From positions 60,954,501-61,018,500 of the forward strand of contig NC_073628.1 of assembly GCF_029407905.1 (NCBI RefSeq): DNA of 64,000 nucleotides. The letters are read 5' to 3'. Shown here in pieces: positions 21,380 through 32,920 of the stretch. The notes beneath the pieces were generated by a model. The model was not told the origin of the DNA and did not search any database. It saw nothing but the letters and a program-made list of their open reading frames with translations. A program made the translations under genes and the position numbers. The DNA is from Bubalus kerabau. Taxonomy: Eukaryota; Chordata; Mammalia; Artiodactyla; Bovidae. Every line of letters begins with the position of its first letter. Position 1 is the stretch's first letter.

Positions 21380-24300
21380 CTAGGACCCACAGCAGATTTT
21401 CCAACCTGGGGGTCTGGCAAAGGTACTGAGAACCCCAGGGAATTTGACTTTGGAGGCCAGTGGAATTTGATTACAGAACTTGCACCGGACTGGGGAAACA
21501 GTCTCTTGGAGGGCACAAAGAAAATCTTTTGCACACCAGGAGCCAGGAGAAAGGAACAGCGTCCCCACAAGAGACTGTGCCAGACTTGCCTGTGAGTGAC
21601 CAATAATCTCTGGTGGAGGCATGGGTCCACAGTGGCTTGCTGCAGGGTCAGGGGCACTGAATACAACAGTGCATGCATAACTCCTTTTGAAGGAAGTTGC
21701 CATTATCTTCATTACCCTTACCATAGTTTGGCCTCAGACCAAACAACGCGGAAAGAACAAAGAAACCCAAATAAAGAGAAAATTAGATCAAAGACTGATT
21801 AAACATGACCCCGCACATAAGAAAAAGACCCAGTTTCCCCCGAAATCAATCTCTCCTATCAGGTAGCTTCCATAAACCTCTTATCTTTATCCCTCAGAGG
21901 GCAGACAGAATGAAAACACAATCGCAGAAAACTAACCAAATTGATCACATAGACCATAGCCTTGTCTAACTCAATGAAACTATGAGCCATGTAGAGCCGC
22001 CCAAGATGGACGGGTCATAGTGGAGAGTTCAACAAAATGTGGTCCGCTGGAGAAAGGAATGGCAAACCAGTATTCTTGCCTTGAGAACTCCATGAACAAT
22101 ATGAAAAGGCAAAAAGACATGGCATTGAAAGATGAACTTCCAAGGATAGTAGGTACACAATATGCTGCTGGAGATGAGTGGAGATATAACTCCAGAAGGA
22201 ATGAAGAGAAACAGCCAAAAAGAAAAAAAACACCCAGCTGTAGAGGTGACTGGTGATGGAAGTAAAGTCAGATACTGCAAAGAACAACATTGCAAAGGAA
22301 CCTGGAATATTTGGCCCATGATTCAGGGTAAATTGGAAGTGGTCAAACAGGAGATGGAAAGGGTGAACATCGACATTTTAGGAATCAGTGAACTAAAATG
22401 GACTTGAATGGGCGAATCTGATTCAGAGGACCATTATATCTACTACTGTGGGCAAGAATCCCTCAGAAGAAATGGAGTACCCTGCATAGTCAACAAAAGT
22501 TCAAAATGCAGTACTGAGGTGCAATCTCAAAAATGACAGAATGATCTCTGTTCCTTTCAAAGGCAAGCCACTCAGTATCACAGTAATTCAGGTCTATGCC
22601 CCAACCAGTAATGCTGAAGAAATTGAACAGAACTGAAATTGAACAGTTCTATGAAGATCTACAAGACCTTCTAGAACTAACACCCCCAAAAAGCAGTCCT
22701 TTTCATCATCGGAGATTGGAATGCAAAAGTAGGAAGTCAAGAGATACCTAGAGTAACAGGCAAACATAGCCTTGGAGTACAAAATGAAGCAGGGCAAAGG
22801 TAACAGAGTTTTGCAAAAAGAATGCACTGGTCCTAGCAAACACCCTCTTCTAACAACACAAGAGATGACTCTACACATGGACATCACCAGATGGTCAATA
22901 CCAAAATCAGATTGATTTTAGTCTTGGCAGCCAAAGATGGAGAAGCTCTATACCGTCAGCAAAAACAAGAAAAGGAGCTAACTGTGGCTCAGCTCATGAA
23001 CTCTTTTTCACAAAATTCAGACGTAAATTGAAGAGGCGAGTGAAAACCACTAGCCCATTCAGTTATGACCTAAATCAAATCCCTCACAAGTATACAGTGG
23101 AAGTGAAAATAGATTCAAGGGACCAGATCTGAGAGTGCCTGAAGAATAGAGGATAGAGGTTTGGGACATTGTACAGGAGGCGATGATCAATGCATCCCCA
23201 TGAAAAAGAAATGCAAAAAGGCAAAAAAAGTCATTTTTGCAAAATGCAGAAAGGCCTCTGAGGAGGCCTTAGAAATAGCTGAGAAAAGAAGAGAAACAAA
23301 AGGCAAAGGAGAAAAGGAAAGCAATGCCCATCTGAATGCAGAGTTCCAAGGAATAGAAAGGAGAGATAAGAAAGCAGTCCTCAGTGAGCAATCCAAAGAA
23401 ATAGAGGAGATAATAGAATGGGAGAGAACTCTTCAAGAACGTTAGAGATACCAAGGGATCCTTTCAGGCAAAGATGGGCAAAATAAAGGACAGAAATGGT
23501 ATGGACCTAACAGAAGCAGAAGATGTTAAGAAGAGGTGGCAAGAATACACAGAAGAACTGTACAAAAAGATCTTCATGTCCCAGATAACTACAATGGTGT
23601 GATCACTCACCCAGAGCCAGACATCTTGGAGTTGTGAAGTCAAGTGAGCCCTAGGAAGCATCACTACGAACAAAGCTAGTGGAGATAATGGGATTCCAGC
23701 TGAGCTATTTCAAATGCTAAGAGATGATGCTGTGAAAGTGCTGCACTCAACATGCCAGCAAAATTGGAAACTCAGCAGTGGCCAAAGGATTGGAAAAGGT
23801 CAGTTTTCATTCCAATTCCCAAAGGAAGGCAATGCCAAAAGTGTTCCAACTACCACACAATTGCACTCATTTCACATGCTAGTGAAGTAACACTCAAAAT
23901 TCTCCAAGCAGGCTTCAACAGAACATGAACTGTGAACTTGCAGATGCTCAAGCTGGATTTAGAAAAGGCAGAGGAACTAGAGAGCAAATTGCCAACATCT
24001 GCTGGATCACAGAAAAAGCAAGAGAGTTCCAGAAAAACATTTACGTCTGCTTTATTGACTATGCCAAACCCTTTGACTTTGTGGATCACAAAAAACTGTG
24101 GAAAATTCTTAAAAGACATGGGATTACCAGACCGCCTTACCTGCGTCCAGAGAAATTTGTATGCAGGAACAACAATATTTAGAACAGGGCATGGAACAAT
24201 GGACTGGTTCCATACTGGGAAAGGAGTACATCAAGGCTGCCTATTGTCCCTCTGCTTATGTAACTAAAGGAAATCAGTCCTGAATATTAATTGGAAGGAC

Positions 24301-25347
24301 TGATGCTGAAGCTAAAACTCCAATACTTTGGCCACTTGATGCAAAGAACTGACTCATTTGAAAAGTCCCTACTCAATGGACCTGAGTTTGAGTAAACTCT
24401 GGGAGTTGGTGATGGACAGGGAGGCCTGGCATGCTGCAGGCCATGGGCTCACAGTCTGATATGACTGAGCGAGTGAACTGAACTGATGCAGAGTACATCA
24501 TGCAAAATGCCGAGCTTGATGAAGCACAAGCTGGAATCAAGATTGCAAGGAGAAATATCAATAAGCTCAAATATGCAGATGACATCACCTTTATGGCAGA
24601 AAGTAAAAAGGAACTAAAGAGCCTCTTGATGAAAGTGAAAGAAGAGAGTGAAAAAGCTGGCTTAAAATGTAACATTCAAAAAACGAAGATCTTCATATCT
24701 GGTCCCATCACTTCATGGCAAATCGTTGGGGAAGGAATGGAAACAGTGACAGACTATTTTCTTGGGCTCCAAAATCACTGCAGATGGTGACTGCAGCCAT
24801 GAAATTAAAAGATGCTTGCTCCTTGGAAGAAAAACTATGTTTCAACCTAGACAGCATATTCCAAAGCAGAGACATTACTTTGCCAACAAACATCAGTCTA
24901 GTCAATGCTATTGTTTTTCCAGTAGGCATGCATGGATGTGAGAATTGGGACCATAAAGATAGCTGAGTGCCAAAGAACTGATGCTTTTGAACTGTGGTGT
25001 TTGAGAACACTCCTGAGAGTCCCTTGGACTGCAAGGAGATCAGATCAGTCAATCCTAAAGGAAATGAATCTTGAATATTTATTGGAAGGACTGATGCTGA
25101 AGCTTCAGCTCCAATACTTTGGCCACCTGATGTGAAGAACTGACTCACTGATAAAAAAAAAAAATACCCTGATGCTGTGACAGATTGAAGACAGAAAGGG
25201 TGGACAGAGGATGAGTGGTTGGATGGCATCACCAAGGCGGTGGACATAGGTTTGAGCAATCTCTGAGAGTTGGTGATGGATAGGAAATCCTTGTACACTG
25301 CAGTCCATGGGGTCTCAAAGACTTGTACACCACTGAGCAACTGAACT
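21380..25347 (+). mobile_element. Near full-length BovB, decayed
   Basis: It keeps the 5' untranslated region (about 21380-22290), endonuclease start (GTWNIWPMIQGKLEVVKQ at about 22300), endonuclease end (about 22790-23000), linker and reverse transcriptase (23160-24260 and 24487-24700), and the 3' domain to the end at about 25347. In-frame stops and frameshifts occur throughout; the longest remaining pieces are 23161-23445, 23925-24267 and 24500-24790. The catalytic motif reads YADD (KLKYADDITFMAES). A second BovB 3' end is inserted at 24264-24486. It is a non-functional fossil but the most complete copy in the window. Confidence 0.88.
24264..24486 (+). mobile_element. BovB 3' end nested in BovB
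   Basis: Within the host reverse transcriptase, just after 'ctgcttatgtaact', the sequence jumps to a BovB 3' end ('aaaggaaatcagtcctgaat' to 'gagcgagtgaactgaactg') and then resumes the host at 'atgcagagtacatcatg'. The insert is about 223 bp, same orientation as the host, heavily 5'-truncated. Confidence 0.8.
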
Positions 25348-25384
25348 CTAGGTCTTGTCCCATACAGCTTAGACTTTTTACATT

Positions 25385-25590
25385 TATTCATAATCACTCC
25401 GTGGTATCCAACTCTTTGCAACCCCATGGACTTTAGCCCATCAGGCTCCTCCATCCATGGACTTCTCCAGGGAAGAATACTGGAGTGGGTAGCCATTCCT
25501 TTTTCCAGGGGATCTATCCAACCCAGGGATGGAACATGGGTCTCCCGCATTGCAGGCAGATTCTTTATAGTCGGAGCCACTAGGGAAGCC
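25385..25590 (-). repeat. Bov-tA SINE, antisense
   Basis: The complement of a complete SINE, from 'atcactccgtggtatccaac' to 'gagccactagggaagccc'. Confidence 0.85.
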
Positions 25591-26170
25591 CAATCTAAGA
25601 TTAAGAAGTTGAATGGCTATACTTTTTGATCCCATTTTCCATCTTCTTTGGGTTACAATGTGACATAATTTCCCCTATGATGAGTTGTTTTCAGTCCAAC
25701 CTCTTATCTAGGCCTTAATTAACTGAAGAGTTGTATAGAGGAAAAATTGCTATTTGTACTTTGCAAGCTTAGTCCTTTAAAGCCATCACATTTTGTTTCT
25801 TCAAAATCCTTGGCCATGAACAACCAGTGTATTTGAAGCTAGGGGTTGAATGAAACATAATTTGAATGGGGAAGTGTATAAGTAGAACACATTAATTCAT
25901 TATTTCTTATATGCAAATTATTTATCTACTTACACCAATATTAATCCTCCCCTAGACTGTGAAACTGCTTTGTGATAGGAATGGGAAGGAAGGGAGATGG
26001 CATAAATTGAAGGGAGGTTGAACTGCTTCCAGGTCTTGTTTAAGTGCAGACTTAAGAGCTACATATTGATACTTTCAGCCAAAATTTCCACTCGCCATCA
26101 CATTTGTGGTAAAGAGACAAATAGCTTTAGAATTATTGAATTAGAAAATGTGTTTTTCATGATCATAACC
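25591..26170. other. Non-repeat interval
   Basis: AT-rich. A short stretch at 25930-25990 ('ctagactgtgaaactgc') resembles MIR but is too short to call. Confidence 0.4.
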
Positions 26171-26171
26171 A

Positions 26172-26450
26172 GAGAAGGCAATGGCACCTCACTCCAGTAC
26201 TCTGGCCTGGAAAATCCCTTGGACAGAGGAGCCTGGTGGGCTGCAGTCCATGGGGTCGCTAAGGGTTGGACATGACTGAGCGGCTTCACTTTCACTTTTC
26301 ACTTTCATGCATTGGAGAAGGAAATGGCAACCCACTCCAGTGTTCTTGCCTGGAGAATCCCAGGGAAGGGGGAGCCTGGTGGGCTGCCGTCTGTGGGGGT
26401 CACACAGAGTCGACTGAGCAGCAGTAGCAGCAGTAGCAGCAGCAGCAACT
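26172..26450 (+). repeat. Bov-A2 dimeric SINE with (CAG)n tail
   Basis: Two Bov-A monomers: the first begins 'agagaaggcaatggcacctc', the link is 'cacttttcactttcatgcat', and the second is 'ggagaaggaaatggcaaccc' to 'agagtcgactgagcagc'. It ends in an imperfect CAG/TAG trinucleotide array. Confidence 0.92.
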
Positions 26451-26451
26451 A

Positions 26452-27465
26452 ATGTATAGTGAAATACAGATCCTGGTTAAGGAGCTAAACTATTTTAATG
26501 GATTTTAGTGACAATGTCTACAAGTTTAAACTAAGAAATGTGGAAGATTTTTTTTCAACAAACATATCTGTACTTCAAGGACATCATTTGCAATTCTGAC
26601 CCTTGTTATGTTTATTTTCATTAGTAAATTGTTCTTTATAATCTTTATCAAGATTATACTTTCTTAAATCATCAAATTTTATATTAATATGTTCTGAAAA
26701 TAAAATGTTGAATAATGGATCGAATCTTTAATATCACCATAGGTTTTCAGTATGTGTTAAATTTATATATACTTTATGAAAATTTTAATATGAATAGACT
26801 ATAATGAATCACGCTAAAATCAACACTGCATTATTTAATTTTTAATTATATCCTATCATATTTATTTACCTTTATTCTTTTGTGATATAAGCTCCCCAGC
26901 TGGTTTTTAACTAAACATTAAGGAACATATTTGCAGTTTTGCAGTATAACCATGCATACAATTTTAGTACACATTTCAGCCATTTATAAATGTTTATAAA
27001 AATGCACATTTCCACTTCTGGTGTTACATCCTTTTAACTGCTTGAGAGCAAAGAGTATGTCTTTTTTAAATTCACCAACTGAAAGTGTATCCCCTGGTGG
27101 GTGGCCAATGATGTTATGGATGAATGACCCTTTCGCAAACCTTATTAATAAGAAAATGGGGAGCTGGAACCCCCACTCCCACCATGGTAAGGAGGGGTCC
27201 CTCCCACCATGGTCTGTCAACAGAGACTGCTTGGAGAGCCCAGACACTACCTCCACCTAGCAGGAGCAGAGCAGGGGTCTCAATAGAGAGCCGGAGATGG
27301 AAATCATTGCGAAGAGCTGGGAGCCCTGCTCTCACCAGCAGGACAAAAGAAGGTCAGAAGGAGCACCGAAGCAAATCAAAACTCAGACCAGAGGAAAGGA
27401 TGGGAAACTATGTTCAGCTGAGGCGAACAGGCGTTTTCTCAGAATGACATCCCAGCCAGGAACTT
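26452..27465. other. AT-rich interval with small GC-rich part, no gene
   Basis: 26452-27000 is strongly AT-rich. 27100-27440 is richer in GC with short overlapping frames (for example 27124-27447 plus, 27114-27335 minus) lacking features. It contains 'cccaccatgg' repeated 29 bp apart. Nothing is recognised. Confidence 0.4.
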
Positions 27466-27469
27466 TAAA

Positions 27470-27552
27470 AATATTGATGTATGGCAAAACCAATACAATA
27501 TTGTAAGGTAATTAGCCTCTAATTAAAATAAATTTAATTTAAAAAATAAAAA
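27470..27552 (+). mobile_element. Ruminant L1 3' end, very short
   Basis: 'gatgtatggcaaaaccaata', 'caatattgtaaggtaattag' and 'cctctaattaaaataaat' are the last bases of the ruminant L1 3' UTR, followed by an A-rich tail. It is an extremely 5'-truncated L1 insertion. Confidence 0.8.
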
Positions 27553-27777
27553 TAACATTGACAGATCTGCCTACAGAGAGAGAGAAAAGAAATCTAAATT
27601 TATAAAGAGAAAGCCATAATTAACAAAGTTAAACGCTGAGAGACTCGTCGTCGGACATTAAGGTCCAAATAGTTAACTCACATGAGGAATCATAGGATCT
27701 TCCAGATCCTCAAATCCAAAAAAACCATCTATTTTTCAGTTCTTGACTCCTCAACCTGAGAGAAAATTAGTCACCAA

Positions 27778-28592
27778 AATGCCCCGGTCCCCACCCCGCC
27801 GCCCCCCGGGGCGCAGGCTCGCTCTCCCGCAAACTCAGCCGCGGCCGGAGCCCGGGACGAACACCGCAGCCCCCCGACCCCGCGGGCCCCCGAGCTCCCG
27901 GACGCGCCCTCGCGGCACCCAGTCCCCGAAAGCCGCACCTCGGGGCCCCAGGGAGCCGCGCCACTGGACCCGGGCAGGCCGCCGCTCTCCGCCCTCAGGC
28001 TGCGGACTGCCTCCGCCGCCCACGGCGCCCCCGGCCCACACCCCGCGCCTCGGGCTGCGGCGTCTCCAGCCCTGGGCCGCCGCCGGGACCGCGCGCCCGC
28101 GCCGAGGTCTGGCTCCGGAGCGGGAGCAGCCTCGGAAGGGTGAGGAAAGGGGCGCACAAGCGCCTCAGCGGAACTGGCTCCTCCCGCGGCGGGAGTCCGG
28201 CCATCCTCGGCCTGCGTTGGAGGCTCGACGGGGACCGAGCTGCTCCTCTGACTTTGCTCCGTCTGCGCCTCCCGTCGTTTTCCGCGGGTGCGGCCGCCAC
28301 AGATCTAGAGGCTTAACAGGGCGCCTCAGAAGGAGCGCCTATAACTCGCGCAGGGCCCACCGTGTCCCGCCGCTAGCGCCGCCGCGCGGGACCTTCGCCG
28401 CGCGAGGACAAGGGGCCGGGCGCGGGCAGGCGGCGTGGGGTCCCCGCCCCGCGGAGCCGCCCGTCGCCGCCGCCCGCCAGCCCGCGCGGCAGGGGCCAGC
28501 CGCCCGCGGACTCCCCGGACGCTCTCCTGGGTTGAGGCCGGCGCTGCCCCGCCGCGTGGGACAGGAGGGCGGCCCGCCAGGGCGACAGAGCT
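27778..28592. promoter_or_regulatory. CpG island, possible promoter/first exon
   Basis: About 815 bp of very GC- and CpG-rich sequence with sharp edges against AT-rich flanks and no recognised repeat. It is open on both strands (27743-28594 plus, 283 codons; 27771-28157 minus), as expected from composition, with low-complexity Pro/Arg/Gly/Ala products and no domain. Possible donors exist at both ends: 'aactg|gtaaat' at 28608 on plus, and 'attttg|gtgact' at about 27776 on minus. So it could be a 5' exon transcribed either way. No TATA box is evident. Confidence 0.6.
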
Positions 28593-28664
28593 AGTCTTCA
28601 AGAACTGGTAAATGCTCTCAGATATAATTTTGCATGAAAGTGTTAAAACAATATAAAAGTGAAA

Positions 28665-28842
28665 GTCGCGCACTCGTGTCCGACTCTTTGCTACCCCATG
28701 GACTATACAGTCCATGGAATTCTCCAGGTTAGAACAATGGAGCCTTTCGCTTCCCCAGCGGATCTTGACAACCAGGGATGGAACCCAGGTCTCCCGCAAT
28801 GCGGGTGGATTCTTTACTGTCTGAACCACCAGGGGAAGCCCT
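28665..28842 (-). repeat. Bov-tA SINE, antisense
   Basis: The complement of the SINE, from 'gtcgcgcactcgtgtccgac' to 'ccaccaggggaagccc', 70 bp to the right of the CpG island. Confidence 0.85.
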
Positions 28843-29380
28843 GTTGGACAAGATTATTTATACCATTTTGAATGAAAAATGCTTTTGCTTAGTTTCATAG
28901 GGAGGAAAACAAATCACAGTGTAAGCCTCACTGTTCTCTAAAATACAGATATTTGCTGGAAAGCAGATGTTCACAGGTTAGTGGAACGGAAGGAGCCTCT
29001 CAGAGAAGATTATTTTAGAGACCTGGGTTACTAGAATTATTGGAGTAGAGTGGTTAAGAGACTTCTCTGCAAGAGAAACCCTCTCTGCCATATTTCAAAT
29101 AACTGTAGAAAGAAGAAACGAGCGTTTCAAAGTGCATTTTCTTCTAGGAAATTCAAAATGCATTCTAAGAATGGGCAAGTTACTTCATTTTTGCATGAGA
29201 AGAAAATTAATTTTCTTTTAATAACAGAATCACCGAACAGCCGTGCCTAAAGATAATAACAACAGACATTTCAAATCTTTTTAGTGTCCCTAGGCAGAAG
29301 GCTACTGACAAGCAAATGGAACTCGGTAATTAATAAGCATTTTGTTCTGGCCAGACTGTATGTTTAATAAAGTCCATCTT
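28843..29380. other. Non-repeat interval
   Basis: AT-rich. The 66-codon frame at 29050-29250 is Lys/Asn/Ser-rich with no known motif. Confidence 0.4.
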
Positions 29381-29382
29381 TC

Positions 29383-29460
29383 ATTTACTCATGTTTATTT
29401 AGCCCCTAATCTTGTCAGGCTGAATGCTAGTCACTAAACAGGAATAAATACAGGGATATA
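29383..29460 (-). repeat. MIR-like fragment
   Basis: 'tgtttatttagcccctaatc', then 'tgctagtcactaaacaggaa', resembles the complement of the MIR core region. Short and diverged. Confidence 0.4.
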
Positions 29461-29481
29461 CAGTATTGTGAGAAGACAGAG

Positions 29482-29483
<2 letters not shown>

Positions 29484-29543
<60 letters not shown>

Positions 29544-29545
29544 AT
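29484..29545. repeat. (TA)n microsatellite
   Basis: About 60 bp of nearly perfect TA. Its length is likely polymorphic and could be mis-assembled. Confidence 0.92.
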
Positions 29546-30158
29546 TATACAAATAAATGCAAAATATCTGAACAGTGTGACAGATGACAGTCATAAACCA
29601 TCATGAAAACTGAAAAATAAACAATAAGATATATTGATTTACTTAGTCAAAGGGGTCAGAACTATCCCTGTAAAATCTGATAGTATAGTATGTTTCCTTT
29701 CTTAAATATGTTAATAGCTATGTTTATTTGCCTGTTAATTTATTGGTTATTCATCACTCCAGGGACATCTGAGAAATAAAGATCATCTGAAACATCATGC
29801 TAGAGATACACTCCACTGGTGGAGTTCAGACATGTGAGAGACATGCAAACTGTCATCTTGGTAGAAACCTATGTTCATAAAATACAATTTGATCTCCAAA
29901 AAAGAATTTTGTATTTTTCAAGATAATGATGATTCTAAATACAATGCCATTCAAATTTATCCTCAGGCTAAATCTTTAAAAATATACACAGGACTCCTGG
30001 GAGGCAGTGGAGTATGAGAAACAGAAAGAAATTCTCCGTTGATAACTAGTGAAACACCTGAGGCTAAATGACATTTTATGATCCCATGTCATGCAAACTC
30101 AGGGGAAGGAAAGGATGCCATGATTTTTCAGTTATCTCTGAAAATTTTAACTATGATG
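29546..30158. other. Non-repeat interval
   Basis: AT-rich unique sequence up to the BovB fragment. No gene seen. Confidence 0.4.
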
Positions 30159-30159
30159 G

Positions 30160-30467
30160 AAATTCTGAAGGAGATCAGCCCTGGGATTTCTTTGGAAGGA
30201 ATGATGCTAAAGCTGAAACTCCAGTACTTTGGCCACCTCATGCGAAAAGTTGACTCATTGGAAAAGACTCTGATGCTGGGAGGGATTGGGGGCAAGAGGA
30301 GAAGGGGACGACAGAGGATGAGATGGCTGGATGGCATCACTGACTCGATGGACGTGAGTCTGAGTGAACTCCGGGAGTTGGTGATGGACAGGGAGGCCTG
30401 GCATGCTGTGATTCATGGAGTCGCAAAGAGTCGGACACGACTGAGCGACTGAACTGAACTGAACTGA
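30160..30467 (+). mobile_element. BovB 3' end, 5'-truncated
   Basis: Sense BovB from the 'ILKEISPGISLEG' codons to the end, with the pentamer tail 'actgaactgaactgaa'. The C-terminal frame (30078-30452) is open to its natural end at TRLSD, so the fragment is well preserved. Confidence 0.9.
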
Positions 30468-30637
30468 AATACAGAAAAGATCTATCAAACATTTAAAATA
30501 CTTATAAACTATCTTGCTAGCTCCTCGTGCCTTTTCGAACTTGTGTCTTCTCCTGAATTTCCCAGAAAATTGAGTGTCTCACTATTCACTCAACTACAAC
30601 AATTCAAAACTCGAACTTCATACTTTTGTCTTTTGTT

Positions 30638-30930
30638 AGTCAAATATTTGGAGAAGGCAATGGCACCCCACTCCAGTACTCTTGCCTGGAAAATCCCATG
30701 GGCAGAGGAGCCTGGTAGGCTGCAGTCCATGGGGTCGCTAAGAGTCAGACACGACTGAGACTGAGCGACTTCACTTTCACTTTTCACTTTCATGCATTGG
30801 AGAAGGAAATGGCAACCCACTCCAGTGTTCTTGCCCGGAGAATCCCAGGGACGGGGGAGCCTGCTGGGCTGCTCTATGGGGTCGCACAGAGTTGGACACG
30901 ACTGAAGTGACTTAGCAGCAGTCAAATATT
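30638..30930 (+). repeat. Bov-A2 SINE with perfect 11-bp target-site duplication
   Basis: The dimer occupies 30649-30919, starting 'tggagaaggcaatggcaccc' and ending 'gaagtgacttagcagc'. It is flanked by identical AGTCAAATATT repeats at 30638-30648 and 30920-30930. Low divergence and an exact duplication indicate a young insertion. Confidence 0.95.
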
Positions 30931-31500
30931 GATTAAGTCACTGTTTAAGTTTCTACATACTAATACCACTCCAAATACCTTACTATATTTTAAAAGATAT
31001 TCTATTTGTCTTCTGAAATTTTCATGAAGCTCAGTACTTCCCAAACTATCTAGAATCTGTCATCACCTCCTGCACAATTTAATGTGGAAAACTAATTTTG
31101 TAAAATGCAACAGGTATAAAGCACTAGAAAAATATAAACAATGAAGACATATAAAATGCAAAATCTATTTTTATTAGAAACAAGAAAGAAAATCACATTA
31201 CAGTAAATATATTCAAGATAAATATGATAGGAACAAAGTACAAACATTTTATACATTGCTATGGAAACTATGCAAGGATAATTGCTTTTACAGTTGATTG
31301 TTTGCCTCCTGCAGTATTAAATGAAGAAAACAGTGATTCCTCATCTTAACTACCTATGTGCAAACATTAAACAAGCCCATTTGTCACATTAAAACTCAAA
31401 ATATTGATATACACAGTGTTTGTCCAATGTGTGCATGTATTTTGACAACTGTAACTCAAAAATGTATAAAAGTGTGCTTGTTGAGTTATGTGTTAGTTTA
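30931..31500. other. Non-repeat interval
   Basis: AT-rich unique sequence. No gene or recognised repeat. Confidence 0.4.
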
Positions 31501-31503
31501 AAG

Positions 31504-32211
31504 ACATTCAGAAAACTAAGATCATGACATTCGGCCCCACCACTTCATGACAAATAGATGGGGAAACAGTGGAAACAGTGGCAGATTTTTTTTTGGCGGG
31601 GGTCGGGGGGGGCTGGGGGCGGGGTGGGGCGGGGGGTGGGGGGTCCAAAATCACTGCAAATGGTGACTGCAGCCATGAAATTAAAAGATGCTTACTACTG
31701 GGAAGGAAAGTTATGACCAACCTAGCCAACATATTAAAAAGCAGAGACATTACTTTGCCAACAAAGGTCCATCTAGTCAAAGCTATGGGTTTTCCAGAGT
31801 TGTACTATAAAGAAAGCTGAGTGCCGAAGAATTGATGCTTTTGAACTGTGGTGTTGGGGAAGACTCTTGAGAGTCCCTTGAACTGCAAAGTGATCCAACC
31901 AGTCCATCTTAAAGGAAATCAGTCCTGAATATTCATTGGAAGGATTGATGATGAAGCTGAGACTTCAATACTTTGACCACCTGATGCGAAGAACTGACTC
32001 TTTTGAAAAGACCCTGATGCTGGGAAAGATTGAAGGTGGGAGGAGACGGGGCCGACAGAAGATGAGATGGTTGGATGGCATCACCGACTCAATGGACATG
32101 AGTTTGAGTAAACTCAGAGAGTTGGTGATGGACAGGGAGCCTGGCATGCTGAAGTCCATGGGGTTGCAAAGAATCGGAGACAACTAAGCAACTGAGGTGA
32201 ACTGAACTTAC
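31504..32211 (+). mobile_element. BovB 3' third with G-tract expansion
   Basis: Sense BovB from 'cattcagaaaactaagatca' to the tail 'gaactgaactt'. The codons expected to encode DFIFLGSK are replaced by an expanded G-rich tract (31595-31643), which shifts the frame; the downstream frame 31936-32187 resumes the normal C-terminus (LRLQYFDHLMRRTDSFEK). Confidence 0.88.
31595..31643 (+). repeat. G-rich tract, possible quadruplex
   Basis: A 49-bp tract with at least six runs of four or more G separated by one or two bases, preceded by a T-run. It satisfies the simple G-quadruplex rule on the plus strand. Confidence 0.75.
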
Positions 32212-32445
32212 ACATGGATTATTTTTTCAGTAGTAAATACTCCAGGGCTATCAGGTCTGTGGTCAGTTGCATCCACACATGGGGAACCTGAACTGGGGGG
32301 AATCACCTGCCTATTAGGAGATCCAGATTTTGAATTTCATGTGGATTTTTGACTAGAGGGAGGGTGGGCGCCCCGAAGACATGCATTATTCAAGGATCAA
32401 GGGTATGTCTAAACGAAATTAAAGTCGAATCTGAAAGATGTATCT
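32212..32445. other. Short non-repeat interval
   Basis: Moderate GC, not recognised. 'gagggagggtgggcgccccg' lies at about 32356. Confidence 0.35.
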
Positions 32446-32449
32446 GCAC

Positions 32450-32920
32450 TTCATTATTCCAGCTTAGAAAGAGGGAAATTCTGTCATTTGGAACAAGATG
32501 GAGAAACCCAGAACTCACTATGCTAAGTGAAATAAGCCCCAGAGGATAAAGACGATGCCAGCTCACTTACACACGGGATCTAAAAGAGACTCACTGAAGC
32601 CCAGAGCATAATGTGTTTGCTGGCAGGAAATGGGGAGCTGCTCCTCGCAGGTACAGAGATTCACTTACACAGGATCAATGAGTTCTGGGGATCTACCTTA
32701 AGGGCATGCTGCCCAATGTTCATACTCAGTTGTAAATATGACATTTTCTAAAAGGATCTTAAATCTTTTCCACATACACACACACACATACACACATTTT
32801 AAAAAGTAACTATGTAGAGATGATAAACATGTGGCTTGATCATGATCTTTTTACAATATGTACATCTATCAAATCATCAAGCTCTATATCTTAAGCATAC
32901 ACAGTTTTATACTTATATAA
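32450..32920 (+). mobile_element. Old L1 3' UTR, sense
   Basis: Sense-strand phrases of an old L1 3' end: 'aaattctgtcatttggaaca', 'actatgctaagtgaaataag', 'tgagttctggggatctacct', a CA-rich run, and 'atgtacatctatcaaatcat'. Diverged, with no open frame. Confidence 0.7.

Noticed and set aside
24708..25580. 290-codon minus-strand frame
   Set aside because: It fuses an antisense SINE with the antisense strand of a BovB 3' domain; no conserved product.
27743..28594. 283-codon Pro/Arg-rich frame in the CpG island
   Set aside because: Stops are rare in any frame of such GC-rich DNA; the opposite strand is also open. Better explained as a promoter/5' exon region.
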